From DASUNQ01 sp035536455 (lineage in GTDB: Bacteria; Acidobacteriota; Thermoanaerobaculia; Multivoradales; UBA5704), in contig DATLOC010000040.1 of the NCBI GenBank assembly GCA_035536455.1, forward strand, positions 51,734 to 115,733: a stretch of DNA of 64,000 bases, written 5' to 3'. Under the pieces are notes generated by a model. It made no database searches and was not told the DNA's origin. It saw nothing but the letters and a program-made list of their open reading frames with translations. Shown here piece by piece: positions 17,354-25,471 of the stretch (positions within the stretch are counted from its first letter, which is position 1; each line of letters starts with the position of its first letter). Both the position numbers and the translations under genes were made by a program.

Positions 17354-19945
17354 CTACGGTCGAACATTGTAGGCATACAGGGAGAACGTCTGCGATCCCT
17401 GCGGCACATTGGCCGCAACGACTCGGATGCTGATCGAGGCGCCGCTCGCGAACGTGCCAGGAGGCAGGAAGACCGCCTCCACCGTGTTGATCCGGTCGTC
17501 GGGGCAGGTGCAGACTGGGAAACGATAGGAGTAGCCGTCGTCGGTGCCGATGAGCGCCTCGTTGAACGCGTTGCCGCGCCACGCCCCGCCGTTGACGCGC
17601 AGGTCGAGGTCGTTGATGAGGGCGGCCTGCGAGTCGCCGTTCACTAGCGTCGGCAAGTCTGTCCACACGAGAACGATGTAGGTCGGGAGTGCGCCGTTGT
17701 CGATCGTCTTGGTCAACGACAAGGACTGCCCGGTGAAGAGGGGGGTCGTCTCGTTGATCATGAAGCGCTGCGCCGCGTCGGTCAGCCTGTTCAGGTTGAC
17801 ACGGCCCCAGCCGTAATCCGGGCTGGGGCGGTGGTCGCCGCCGTTCTCGCCCAGACCTCCGAGGTCGTCGGCCGTGGCGATGAGGGCGGCCTTGATGAGG
17901 CTCGGCGTCGGGTTGATGTTGATGGGGGGGTCCAGCATCCTCTTGCGCAGCAGTGCCGCCACCCCGGTCACGACCGGCGCAGCGAAGCTCGTGCCGCTGC
18001 CGTAGGTGTGGTAGCTGAGCGGCGAAGTCGGGAAGTACTTGGAGCAGCCGGTCACGGAGCTCAGGGTGTCATATCCAGGGTGCTGATAAGGAACCGTCGA
18101 GAAGACCCGCACGCCGGGAGCGACGAGGTCCGGTTTGATGCGGGTGTTCCAGCTGACCGCCGCCGAGGGGTAGGGATTGAACTCCTTGCCGCGGGAGCTG
18201 AAGTCGGCGACGCTGGCGATATGGGTGGCGTTGTTGTTCGGCGGGCGATCGAGATTGGCATCCGAGTTCACACTGTCACAAGGTCGGCACGCGAGCGGTG
18301 GATTCGGCGCCGGGCGGTCGTTCTCGGTGGCCCCGATGGCGATCACGTTCTTGGCGGTGGCCGGGCTCGCCACCGAGTCCCAGAGGAAGGTGCGGCAGGT
18401 CGCGCCGTACTCGTTGTTCGGATCGAAGGCGGCGTAATTGCCGGCCGAGAAGACGAAGGTCATGGGTTGCAGACCATCCTCTTCTGGCGGCTTGGCATCG
18501 CGCACGCGGTTGTCGAAGAATCGTGCCCTCGCCTCATACCCGTTGACCGGGCGGTACGGGTTTCGTCCGGTGTCCCGCATGTTCCAACTGTGGTTCGCGA
18601 TGACTGCTCCACGGGCGTAGGCGTCGTCGATTGCCTGCTGCTGCTGGGTCGTGTCCCGGATCGTCTCGAGCCGGGCGAAGTAGACCTTGGCGCCGGGAGC
18701 GACGCCGGAGCCGTAGTGGTAGCCCAGGCTATCCTTGGCACCGGAGCCGAAGCCGATGACGCCCTCCCCGACGATGATCCCGGACACCATGGTGCCGTGT
18801 CCTGCTTGGTCGTCCGCGGTCGGCGTCAGGCCCCCACCGTCGTGGTAGACCGCGATCCCGTCGAGGCGCTCCGGGTTCTCGAGGTCGGGGTGGTGGCTCC
18901 CCAGCGGCCCGGTACCGTCGTCGTACCCGAGGTCCATGACGGCGACCACCTGTTGGTTCGAAGTGGTGAGAAGACCGCGACCATTGAGCCAGCTACGGTA
19001 CCCGGGAGCGGTCACGCTAGTACCGTTGTGGTTCCCGGCGACGATCTGGCCCTGCTTCTCGTCCGACGGGGTTCCTTCGCCGTGCCGGGTGACGCTCAGG
19101 AGGTCGGGATCGTCGGCAACGAGCGCCAGGAGCTGGGCGCGGTCCGCCCGGACCCGAAGCTCGGCTGTGGCGTCGGCGGGAGAGTCGAGGACTTCCTCCG
19201 CCACGACACCGGGAGGCAGGATGGCGGCCTTGAGAAAGAGGTCGGTGCCGTAGACGAACTGCAGCCAATAGCTCTCCTCGCTCCCGAAACCCACGAGATC
19301 GCGAGCGATGCGGTCCGTGGTCAGATAGGGTCCTGCCCAGCGTAGGTAAGGCGCCGCCGCGCAGTTGTGGAACACAGGCGCCTGCGTGTCGCGGGTTCGG
19401 ACGAGGAACGTCGCGTCCTGGAAGTAGGCGATTTCCTCGAAGCCGCACCGCGAGAGCGACTGCCGCCATTCATCCTTGATCGGATAGGCGAACTGAACGA
19501 GCCAGAGCCCCGGTACCGCCCGGGGAGGGAGGATCGCGGCGACCATCGGATCGGATCGCCGATGCCGCTGGCTTGGTTCGGCGACGTGCCAGGGAAGGCG
19601 GATCTCAACTCGTTCGCGGACGGAGAAGCTGAAGCCTTCCGAGGCCAACGTGGCCTTTAGCGCAGCGGCCCCGCCCGGGGGCAGGTGAGTCACGACGAAG
19701 CTCTCGTAGTCGATCGCTGCGTCGCCAAGCCGAAGCGCAACGTTGGGCGGCAAGGGAGCGAACGCCGCCCCTGGCCCGAGTTCCTCGGTGGTGGGATCCC
19801 TGAGCTTCTTGTCGATGGTGAATCGCGTCAGACCGAAAAGCGGCGACGACCACTCTTCGGCCCGAGGTGCGGACGCGGCTTCGGCCTCGCCGGTCGCGAA
19901 AAGAGAGAAGGCAGCGGAGATCACGATCGCTCCAAAGACTCGCAT
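17354..19945 (-). CDS. Exported S8 family (subtilisin-like) serine peptidase
   Basis: An 863-residue protease. There is a signal peptide (about residues 1-23), a long N-terminal region of about 300 residues that may act as propeptide, and then the subtilase domain. Catalytic residues are Asp338 in VVAVMDLGYDDG, His383 in QAGHGTMVSG and Ser653 in YGSGTSFAAP; the oxyanion Asn is probably that in FVFSAGNYAAF. Residues 740-863 form a beta-rich C-terminal domain (DLDLRVNGGAW, NTVEAVFLPPG) as in proprotein-convertase-like subtilases. An AAGGAGGAA Shine-Dalgarno precedes the ATG. Confidence 0.94.
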   Translation of the reverse strand: MRVFGAIVISAAFSLFATGEAEAASAPRAEEWSSPLFGLTRFTIDKKLRDPTTEELGPGAAFAPLPPNVALRLGDAAIDYESFVVTHLPPGGAAALKATLASEGFSFSVRERVEIRLPWHVAEPSQRHRRSDPMVAAILPPRAVPGLWLVQFAYPIKDEWRQSLSRCGFEEIAYFQDATFLVRTRDTQAPVFHNCAAAPYLRWAGPYLTTDRIARDLVGFGSEESYWLQFVYGTDLFLKAAILPPGVVAEEVLDSPADATAELRVRADRAQLLALVADDPDLLSVTRHGEGTPSDEKQGQIVAGNHNGTSVTAPGYRSWLNGRGLLTTSNQQVVAVMDLGYDDGTGPLGSHHPDLENPERLDGIAVYHDGGGLTPTADDQAGHGTMVSGIIVGEGVIGFGSGAKDSLGYHYGSGVAPGAKVYFARLETIRDTTQQQQAIDDAYARGAVIANHSWNMRDTGRNPYRPVNGYEARARFFDNRVRDAKPPEEDGLQPMTFVFSAGNYAAFDPNNEYGATCRTFLWDSVASPATAKNVIAIGATENDRPAPNPPLACRPCDSVNSDANLDRPPNNNATHIASVADFSSRGKEFNPYPSAAVSWNTRIKPDLVAPGVRVFSTVPYQHPGYDTLSSVTGCSKYFPTSPLSYHTYGSGTSFAAPVVTGVAALLRKRMLDPPININPTPSLIKAALIATADDLGGLGENGGDHRPSPDYGWGRVNLNRLTDAAQRFMINETTPLFTGQSLSLTKTIDNGALPTYIVLVWTDLPTLVNGDSQAALINDLDLRVNGGAWRGNAFNEALIGTDDGYSYRFPVCTCPDDRINTVEAVFLPPGTFASGASISIRVVAANVPQGSQTFSLYAYNVRP

Positions 19946-20151
19946 CGAGATTCCTCCTTGCGCACACTAGCGCTAAATGAATGGCTAGATAATACCGCAA
20001 AGGAGAAGAATTACGGTAACCAAGCCGGCGAAGCATGCCTGGGTTACCTCTCGGCAGGGTCGCGACTCCATCGCGCACGGGCGTGGCACTATGGCGGTGC
20101 GGGCGTCCCGCGTCGCTCCGGCCGGGCTCCGACCCGCGGAGGGCAAATCCA

Positions 20152-20430
20152 ATGAAAGGTTTACGGCAAACAGCCCTGGGGCTGGTGGTGGGGTTGTGTC
20201 TTCTGGCCGCGGCGCCGGCGGCGCTGGCCGACGGCGGCCGGACGCCGGCCCTGCGCGCGGCCGCTGAGCGGGCAGACGGATGGCTCCCGGCATGGCTCGC
20301 TCGGGTCGCGGCGTGGCTGGGGTGGGACGAGGCGGCCGGAGGGCGGGCCGCGAAGCCGCGGGCGGTCTACGGCACGGCATGTGCCGACCATGGCAGCACC
20401 TTTGACCCCAACGGCGCGCCGTGCCATTGA
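20152..20430 (+). CDS. Small exported hypothetical protein
   Basis: A 92-residue protein beginning MKGLRQTALGLVVGLCLLAA. A clear signal peptide ends near ALADGG. The mature part is about 65 residues: an amphipathic Trp-rich helix (GWLPAWLARVAAWLGW) and a C-terminus with two cysteines (TACADHG...GAPCH). The two Cys and terminal His might bind metal or form a disulfide. GGAGGGC lies upstream of the ATG. No family recognised. Confidence 0.55.
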   Translation: MKGLRQTALGLVVGLCLLAAAPAALADGGRTPALRAAAERADGWLPAWLARVAAWLGWDEAAGGRAAKPRAVYGTACADHGSTFDPNGAPCH

Positions 20431-20527
20431 CCATAACGACTGTGGGCGGGAAACGCCACGCGGCCTCCAAGATCTTTCACGTCCTCGACGGAGCGGTCCA
20501 CGGCCTCGTCGCGTAGAATCAACGTAG

Positions 20528-21823
20528 GTGAGCCAAGGCGACGAGCACGAAGTCGCGCGGGAGACGGTGGAGCGCTTCGCCGCCGGGCAGGCGTCGGCGG
20601 CGGAGTGCTCGCTCGTCGTCCGTCACCTGCTGGCCGGCTGTCCGACTTGCCGGGCGCCCCTGGTGCCTCCACCCGTGCCGCTGGAGGCCTACGGCGCCCC
20701 GTTCGATCGGGCGGAGACGGCGTTCCTCAAAGTCGTCGCCAAAGAGCGCGCCGGGCGCCTGCTGCAGGAGCTCGAGGCGCATCCCGCGGAGCAGCGCGAA
20801 CTCCGGGTCCGCAACGCACGCCGCTTCACGTCGGTCGAGCTGGCGGAGCTGCTGGCCGAGCGCAGCGTCGCCGAGGCCCGCAACGGCCCACGGGGCGCGT
20901 GGCTCGCGGCGCGCGCGGCGGTCGCGGCGGCGGAGGGCGCCGCCCGTGCCCCCTCCACGAGCCGCGAGGCGGCGCACGACGGGCTCGCGCGGGCGTGGAG
21001 CGTGCTCGGCAATGCCCATCGCCTGCGCAGCGAGGTCCCCGAGGCCGAGGCCGCCTTCGAGGTCGCTCTCGGGTTCCTGCAGCGCGGCAGCGGAGCCCCG
21101 GGGCCGCGCGCCTGGTACTGCCGGCTGCTCGCCTCGCTCCGGCTGTTCCGCCGCGAGCTTGCGGCGGCTCATGCGCTGGCGTCCGAGGCGGCGGCCCTGT
21201 ACAACCGGCTCAGTGACCCTGCGGGGGAAGCGGCTGCACAGATTCTTGTAGGCGTCGTCGCGATCCACGCCGGCGATTCCAGCGCAGCCTTCGCTCCCTT
21301 GGAGAGTGGGATGAGCCTCGCCAAGCGCTGCGGAGACGAGCACTTGTGGCGTCTCGCGGTCGGCAACGTCCTGCATTGCCACATCGAGCTCGGCCAATTG
21401 CGCGAGGCGCACGCAATGTTCCTCGCGGCGGGAGCGCTCTTCGAGTTCTGCGAGGAGGGCATCGTCGCGCTCAAGTGGGTCTGGACCGGGGCCCTCGTCG
21501 AGCGCGACCTCGGCCTCCTCGAGTCGGCCGCCGCCCGCTTGGTGGAGGTGCGCGAAGGCCTCCTCGAACGCGACCTGCGGGTCGAGGTCGCCGACGTCTC
21601 GCTCGACCTGATCGGCATCTACCTGCGCCTGGGGGACGGCGCCGGCGTCCTGCGCACGGTGGGCGAGACGCTCCCGATCTACGCCGCCGTGGGCGCGACC
21701 CGCGAGCTGCTGGCGACCCTCATCGAGCTGACGAAGATGGCGCACCAGCAGGAGAAGGCCTTGGCCGCCCTCGCCACGGCCGCGCAGCAGATTCGGGGCC
21801 TGCTCTCGGAAGACGGCGGCTAG
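20528..21823 (+). CDS. TPR-like protein with an anti-sigma-type zinc finger
   Basis: A 431-residue protein. Near the N-terminus RHLLAGCPTC gives HxxxCxxC, the zinc-binding motif of ZAS/zf-HC2 anti-sigma factors. The remaining 350 residues are helical with TPR-like pairs (LGNAHRLRSEVPEAEAAFE, GDSSAAFAPLESGMSLAK). No membrane segment is present, so it differs from membrane anti-sigma factors. The GTG start at 20528 was chosen because the finger follows at once. Its end overlaps the convergent HTH gene by 4 bp. It may sense through protein contacts; partner unknown. Confidence 0.75.
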   Translation: MSQGDEHEVARETVERFAAGQASAAECSLVVRHLLAGCPTCRAPLVPPPVPLEAYGAPFDRAETAFLKVVAKERAGRLLQELEAHPAEQRELRVRNARRFTSVELAELLAERSVAEARNGPRGAWLAARAAVAAAEGAARAPSTSREAAHDGLARAWSVLGNAHRLRSEVPEAEAAFEVALGFLQRGSGAPGPRAWYCRLLASLRLFRRELAAAHALASEAAALYNRLSDPAGEAAAQILVGVVAIHAGDSSAAFAPLESGMSLAKRCGDEHLWRLAVGNVLHCHIELGQLREAHAMFLAAGALFEFCEEGIVALKWVWTGALVERDLGLLESAAARLVEVREGLLERDLRVEVADVSLDLIGIYLRLGDGAGVLRTVGETLPIYAAVGATRELLATLIELTKMAHQQEKALAALATAAQQIRGLLSEDGG

Positions 21824-22245
21824 AGCCGCACCGGGCCGCGCTCGAACTCCCGCACGTACGACTCCACCTCCTCGTCCGTGAGGAGGCCCTTGTCCCGGAG
21901 CTTGCGGGCGAGGAACCAGAGCACGCCGCTCTGGACCCGCAAAAGGCTCGCGGGAAACGCGGGTTGGAAGGCGTGGCCGGTGCGCGCCTCGACCGACGCC
22001 AGGCTCGGCGGCCCGAGGTGTTCGGCGAAGAAGTCGGCGGGCTCGACGCCGATCGCCGCCAGCACGGCCAGGACGTGCTTGACCTTGAGGTCCACGCGCC
22101 CGGCCAGAAGCTGGCGGAGGTAGTCCCTCCCCATCCCGAGCCGCCGCTCCACCTCGGCGTAGGAGAGCCCCGCCTGCCGGATCGCCCGCTGTAGGGCCTC
22201 CGTCACTTCCCTCCCTCCCACCTCCCCTTGCTGCCGTGGGTGCAT
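21820..22245 (-). CDS. Small HTH DNA-binding protein (copy 2 of an inverted paralogue pair)
   Basis: A 141-residue paralogue of the protein at 15442-15867, with the same length and almost identical central HTH (EVERRLGMGRDYLRQLLAG) and C-terminal helices (KLRDKGLLTDEEVESYV). It is convergent with, and overlaps, the zinc-finger/TPR gene, and is divergent from a second zinc-finger gene at 22339. The 93-bp divergent region holds an inverted repeat overlapping a promoter-like element, so autoregulation plus control of 22339 is a reasonable guess. Confidence 0.8.
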   Translation of the reverse strand: MHPRQQGEVGGREVTEALQRAIRQAGLSYAEVERRLGMGRDYLRQLLAGRVDLKVKHVLAVLAAIGVEPADFFAEHLGPPSLASVEARTGHAFQPAFPASLLRVQSGVLWFLARKLRDKGLLTDEEVESYVREFERGPVRL

Positions 22246-22279
22246 ACGGGTGCTCTATACCACAATGCCGTGTCCAGAT

Positions 22280-22331
22280 ACCGTATTCATTCCTAGATAC
22301 GGTTGACAGAACACAAATTGCGGTGAATCAT
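22280..22331 (+). promoter_or_regulatory. Putative operator/promoter between divergent HTH and zinc-finger genes
   Basis: An inverted repeat ACCGTAT (22280-22286) and ATACGGT (22297-22303) abuts TTGACA (22303-22308), a consensus -35. A weak -10 (AATCAT, 22326-22331) follows after 17 bp, just before the ATG at 22339. The direct repeat AGATAC also occurs twice. The layout suggests the neighbouring HTH protein binds the palindrome. Seen by eye; no binding data. Confidence 0.4.
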
Positions 22332-22338
22332 CACCGCC

Positions 22339-23112
22339 ATGCCGGCGCCGCAACCGCAGTTGCCCCACCTGCGCGCCGGCGAGCCGATGCACCTCGTGGC
22401 TTACCTGCCCACCCGCGAGCGGAAGCTCCTCGAACACGCCCTCGGGTGCACGCGCTGCCAGGCGCGGCTGCATCGGGCGCTCGAGCTGGAGCCCGAGCCG
22501 CAGCCGCCGGTCCAGCCGCTCGACCCGGAGTACGGCGCCGTCGTCGCCCAGGTCGAAGCCGGGCTCGCGGAGGCGGCCGAGCGGCTGGCGGCGGAGCGCA
22601 CGCGCGCCGAGGCGGCGGTGGAGCAGGTGCTCGGCCTGCCGCCGGGCGCGCGGCGCCCCCGCATCCAGGCCGAGGCGCGGTTGCGCACGGTGCCGGTGGC
22701 GCACCTCCTTCTCGATCGCGCGATCGCCGCCGCGGCCGAGAGCCCGGACGACTCGCAGCACCTCGCCCTCCTCGCCCTCTTCACGCTCGGCGAGCTGGCC
22801 TCCGAGCAAGGGCCCGCCGTCGCCGTGGGCGAGCTGAAGGTGCGGGCGTGGGCCGTGATCACCCGCGCCGCCTGGGTGCGCGGCGACTGGAACCTGGTCC
22901 GGGACGCTCTGGAGTGCGCCGAGGAGGTCATGGTGACGGAAGGCTTCCTCAGCCGCCGCGCGGGCTTCCGGCGCGCCGTGGCGCGCCTCCGCCTCGCCGA
23001 GCGACGGACCGAGACCACGGTCGCCGCGGCGGCTCACGCGGTCGACGCCCTGCTCCGCCCGTTCTTCCCCGAGTTCCGACGGCTGACCGCCGGGGACGAG
23101 GAGGAGAGCTGA
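22339..23112 (+). CDS. Hypothetical protein with an anti-sigma-type zinc finger
   Basis: A 257-residue protein. LLEHALGCTRCQARL (about residues 33-47) gives HxxxCxxC, the same finger type as in the protein at 20528. The rest is Ala/Arg/Glu-rich and helical, with no membrane segment. It is transcribed divergently from the HTH regulator next to it. Two finger-bearing proteins next to one HTH regulator hint at a regulatory module. The finger is seen directly; the role is inference. Confidence 0.7.
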   Translation: MPAPQPQLPHLRAGEPMHLVAYLPTRERKLLEHALGCTRCQARLHRALELEPEPQPPVQPLDPEYGAVVAQVEAGLAEAAERLAAERTRAEAAVEQVLGLPPGARRPRIQAEARLRTVPVAHLLLDRAIAAAAESPDDSQHLALLALFTLGELASEQGPAVAVGELKVRAWAVITRAAWVRGDWNLVRDALECAEEVMVTEGFLSRRAGFRRAVARLRLAERRTETTVAAAAHAVDALLRPFFPEFRRLTAGDEEES

Positions 23113-23158
23113 AGATGGCGCTCCCCGCTCGCCGCGCAACCCTTCTCGGCCGGCCGGG

Positions 23159-23600
23159 ACGCTTCCTGTGCGGCGGGGAAAGCTTCCTTCCTCGCACTGC
23201 AAGCTTGCTCGCTCGCTCCGCAAGCTTGTTGGCTCGGCTGACAGGCTTGTTAGCTCGCCTCGCAAGCTGGTCAGCTGGCTTTGCAAGCCGGCGAACGCGG
23301 AAAGGAAGCTTCCTTCTTCACTCGGGAAGCTTGCTGGGCGGAGTAGGAAGCTTGCCAGCTCGCTCAACAAGCTTGCAGATCGGCTCGGCATGGCTTCCTA
23401 CCCAAGCTGGGAAGCTTCCTAGCCGGCTCCACAAGCCTTCCACCCGGCAAAGCAAGCTTGTCCTCCCGCTTCGCAAGCTTGCAAAGCGAGAAAGGAAGCG
23501 TGTCGGTCCGCTTTACAAGCTTGGGAGCCGAGAAAGGAAGCGTGTCGGGCCGCTTCGCACGCTTGCGCGCCGGGGGAGGACGCTTCCCCAGCCGCTTCGC
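23159..23600. repeat. 21-bp degenerate tandem repeat array (21 units)
   Basis: Twenty-one units with a consensus close to AAGCTTGCNNGCTCGCTNNGC, most starting with AAGCTT. The period is exactly 21 bp for 11 units, one 22-bp unit begins at 23390, and nine more 21-bp units follow. A possible further degenerate unit precedes at 23138. Several reading frames stay open through the array and would give heptad repeats (for example KLxSSxx or FASLxSE), but the single 22-bp unit breaks every frame and no frame has a good start signal across the whole. I therefore list it as a repeat, not a gene. It fills the gap between 23112 and 23677. Confidence 0.85.
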
Positions 23601-23676
23601 TTTCGTTCCACCCCGCCGGTCGGACGGTCCGGCCGGTTTTTCCAGCAACCCTGTCCACTGTAGGAGACAAAGCCCC

Positions 23677-24063
23677 ATGCCCGAACGGAACCTGCCCTCG
23701 CTGATCAGCGCCATGGACATCCTGAGCAGCAACCTCAAGGCGCGCCTGACGGAGTTCCCGCGGTTGGAACCCGTGCAGGCCGAGCTGGAGGCCTGGCTCG
23801 CCGAGACCCGCGGCCTCGAGAACGCCCAGGAGGTCTTCACCGCCCGGCTCCGGGAGACGAACGAGAGGCGCCGCTTGGCCACGGCGCGCGGCGTCGAGCT
23901 GTTCGCCCAGGCCGACGCCGCTCTCCGCGGCCAGCTCGGGACGAAGAACAAGATGCTCCACGAGTTCGGTCTCAGGCCCCGCGGCGGCCCGCGCCGGTCG
24001 AAGAAGGAGGAGCCGGCGCCGCAGCCCGGCCCGGCGTCGGCACCCTCGGCCGAGACCAAGTAG
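23677..24063 (+). CDS. Hypothetical helical protein
   Basis: A 128-residue protein starting MPERNLPSLISAMDILSSNL with TAGGAGA ten bases upstream. Residues 1-90 are predicted helical and polar with coiled-coil-like spacing (VQAELEAWLAETRGLENAQ, RLRETNERRRLATARG). Residues 95-128 are a basic then Pro/Ala/Glu-rich tail. No signal peptide or known domain. It lies right after the 21-bp array, with only a Shine-Dalgarno between, so its promoter is within or upstream of the array. Confidence 0.65.
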   Translation: MPERNLPSLISAMDILSSNLKARLTEFPRLEPVQAELEAWLAETRGLENAQEVFTARLRETNERRRLATARGVELFAQADAALRGQLGTKNKMLHEFGLRPRGGPRRSKKEEPAPQPGPASAPSAETK

Positions 24064-24160
24064 CGGCCCGGTGGCACCCGAGGAGCCGGGGGCGACGCAA
24101 GCCGCTCCCGGCGCCTGCATCCCGCTCTGCCGCCTGACTTCCTTTGGAGGGTGGAACCGC

Positions 24161-24646
24161 ATGGCGATCGAACCGCCGAGAACATCCCGCAGCGTCTTCC
24201 ACCCCGCCTTCCTCTGCGAGCGCTCGGTCGCGCTCCTCTGCGCCGCCGTCCTGCCGCTCGAGGCGCGGCCGACGCTGTTCGTACTGCGCCGGCCCGAGGC
24301 GGCGCCGGGCGACTACGCGATCCTCGCGCGCGACGGCTACGGACCCGAGGCGGAGCGCGCCGCCGAGCCCGTGGGCGAAGTGCGCAGCTTCAGCGAGGGC
24401 CAGCTCTTCGCGCTCCACCTAGCGGCCGGGCTCACCCGCTCCCCCTATGCGCTGGCCCTGGTGCTCGAAGCCGCCGGGCCGACCGCGATCCGGCTGGCCG
24501 GCGAGATCCTCCACCGCCGGCTCGGGGTGCGAGAGTGGCTGCGAGGAGGGTCGCAGCTCCTGCGGCCGCGGCATCCGGCGGCTAGATCGAGCATTCGGCG
24601 GGGGCGGGCGCCCCCGCCGGGAATCTTTGGCTCTGTCCTTGCTTAA
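24161..24646 (+). CDS. Hypothetical protein
   Basis: A 161-residue protein. The ATG at 24161 is preceded by TTTGGAGGGTGG, which favours it over a GTG 30 codons upstream. The sequence has alternating hydrophobic stretches (VALLCAAVLPLEARPTLFVL, LALVLEAAGPTAI) and an Arg-rich C-terminus, without a clear membrane helix. No family recognised. A short CCTTG/CAAGG inverted repeat near the stop could be a weak terminator. Confidence 0.5.
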   Translation: MAIEPPRTSRSVFHPAFLCERSVALLCAAVLPLEARPTLFVLRRPEAAPGDYAILARDGYGPEAERAAEPVGEVRSFSEGQLFALHLAAGLTRSPYALALVLEAAGPTAIRLAGEILHRRLGVREWLRGGSQLLRPRHPAARSSIRRGRAPPPGIFGSVLA

Positions 24647-24725
24647 CAAGGATAAAGGCAGCTCCTTCGAGCCGAGGGCCGCGGCCGGAGCCATCGAGCT
24701 GCGGTGACGTTCTCCGGAGGAAACG

Positions 24726-25445
24726 ATGAAAACACGCCGCAGACCTGGAGCCATTGCCCTCTCTCTGGTGGCCTACCTCCTGCTGGGGCTGGTCACGATC
24801 GGCGGCTGCAAGATCACGATCGGTGGGGGTGGAAGCTACGGGAACCTCGATCTCGGGGTGCCGCACTATCATCAGCCAGACCTCTTTCTCTGCGGACCGA
24901 CCTCTGTCCTCATGTGGCGGGTATTCAACGGCCTCTCCTACTACACTCCTCCGCAGCTCGGCGACTTGATGGGCTGCCCCTGGCGCACTTCGGGTTGCTC
25001 GCGCGAGCAGATCGTAGACGGGGCCAGGAGGTACACCACCAGCGGATACGACGCCTATCTGGACGACTACGGCGGCATCGGGTGGCCCGATGTCCTTCGC
25101 GCCGAGTACATGTCTCGCCAGATCACGTCGGTGAACAACGGCGTTCCGGTGATTGCGATCATCGAGAACAACAGCCATGCGGTCCTCGTCCACGCCGGTA
25201 ACTACACGACCGCCGCGAACGGGCTCAAGCAGTGGGATTACGTGAAAGTCAATGATCCGTTGGCGAATGGACCCTATACGCGGTGGGTTGCCGGCGATTG
25301 GATGAGCGTGAACATCCACCAAGTCATCTCGCGCGCTGCGACCTCCGGGTGGGAGGAAAACTTCAACGAATGGGGCGATGAAACGCAGGCCCGCGGCTGG
25401 CACGGGTGGCCACCTATGGACGGTGAGTGGCCGCCGGAGTACTGA
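24726..25445 (+). CDS. Lipoprotein with a papain-like/C39-like cysteine peptidase fold
   Basis: A 239-residue protein. Residues 1-28 form a signal peptide with lipobox IGGC, so it is probably lipid-anchored. The mature part has LGVPHYHQPDLFLCGPTSVL, which matches the catalytic Cys of C39/C70-type peptidases, and ENNSHAVLVHAG with the catalytic His, followed by VNDPL for the third residue. This family cleaves or binds peptides; here cleavage is inferred, not shown. GGAGGAAACG precedes the ATG. It is followed 26 bp later by another exported protein and may be co-transcribed with it. Confidence 0.75.
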   Translation: MKTRRRPGAIALSLVAYLLLGLVTIGGCKITIGGGGSYGNLDLGVPHYHQPDLFLCGPTSVLMWRVFNGLSYYTPPQLGDLMGCPWRTSGCSREQIVDGARRYTTSGYDAYLDDYGGIGWPDVLRAEYMSRQITSVNNGVPVIAIIENNSHAVLVHAGNYTTAANGLKQWDYVKVNDPLANGPYTRWVAGDWMSVNIHQVISRAATSGWEENFNEWGDETQARGWHGWPPMDGEWPPEY

Positions 25446-25471
25446 CGCGGCGGCGACGAGGAGAACACCTA

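Noticed and set aside
23159..23600. CRISPR array
   Set aside because: Units are 21 bp without conserved repeats separated by unique spacers of similar length, and no cas genes are present.
23458..24063. Extended protein starting within the 21-bp array and running into the 128-residue gene
   Set aside because: A good Shine-Dalgarno (TAGGAGA) precedes the ATG at 23677, and the 22-bp unit breaks any frame through the array.
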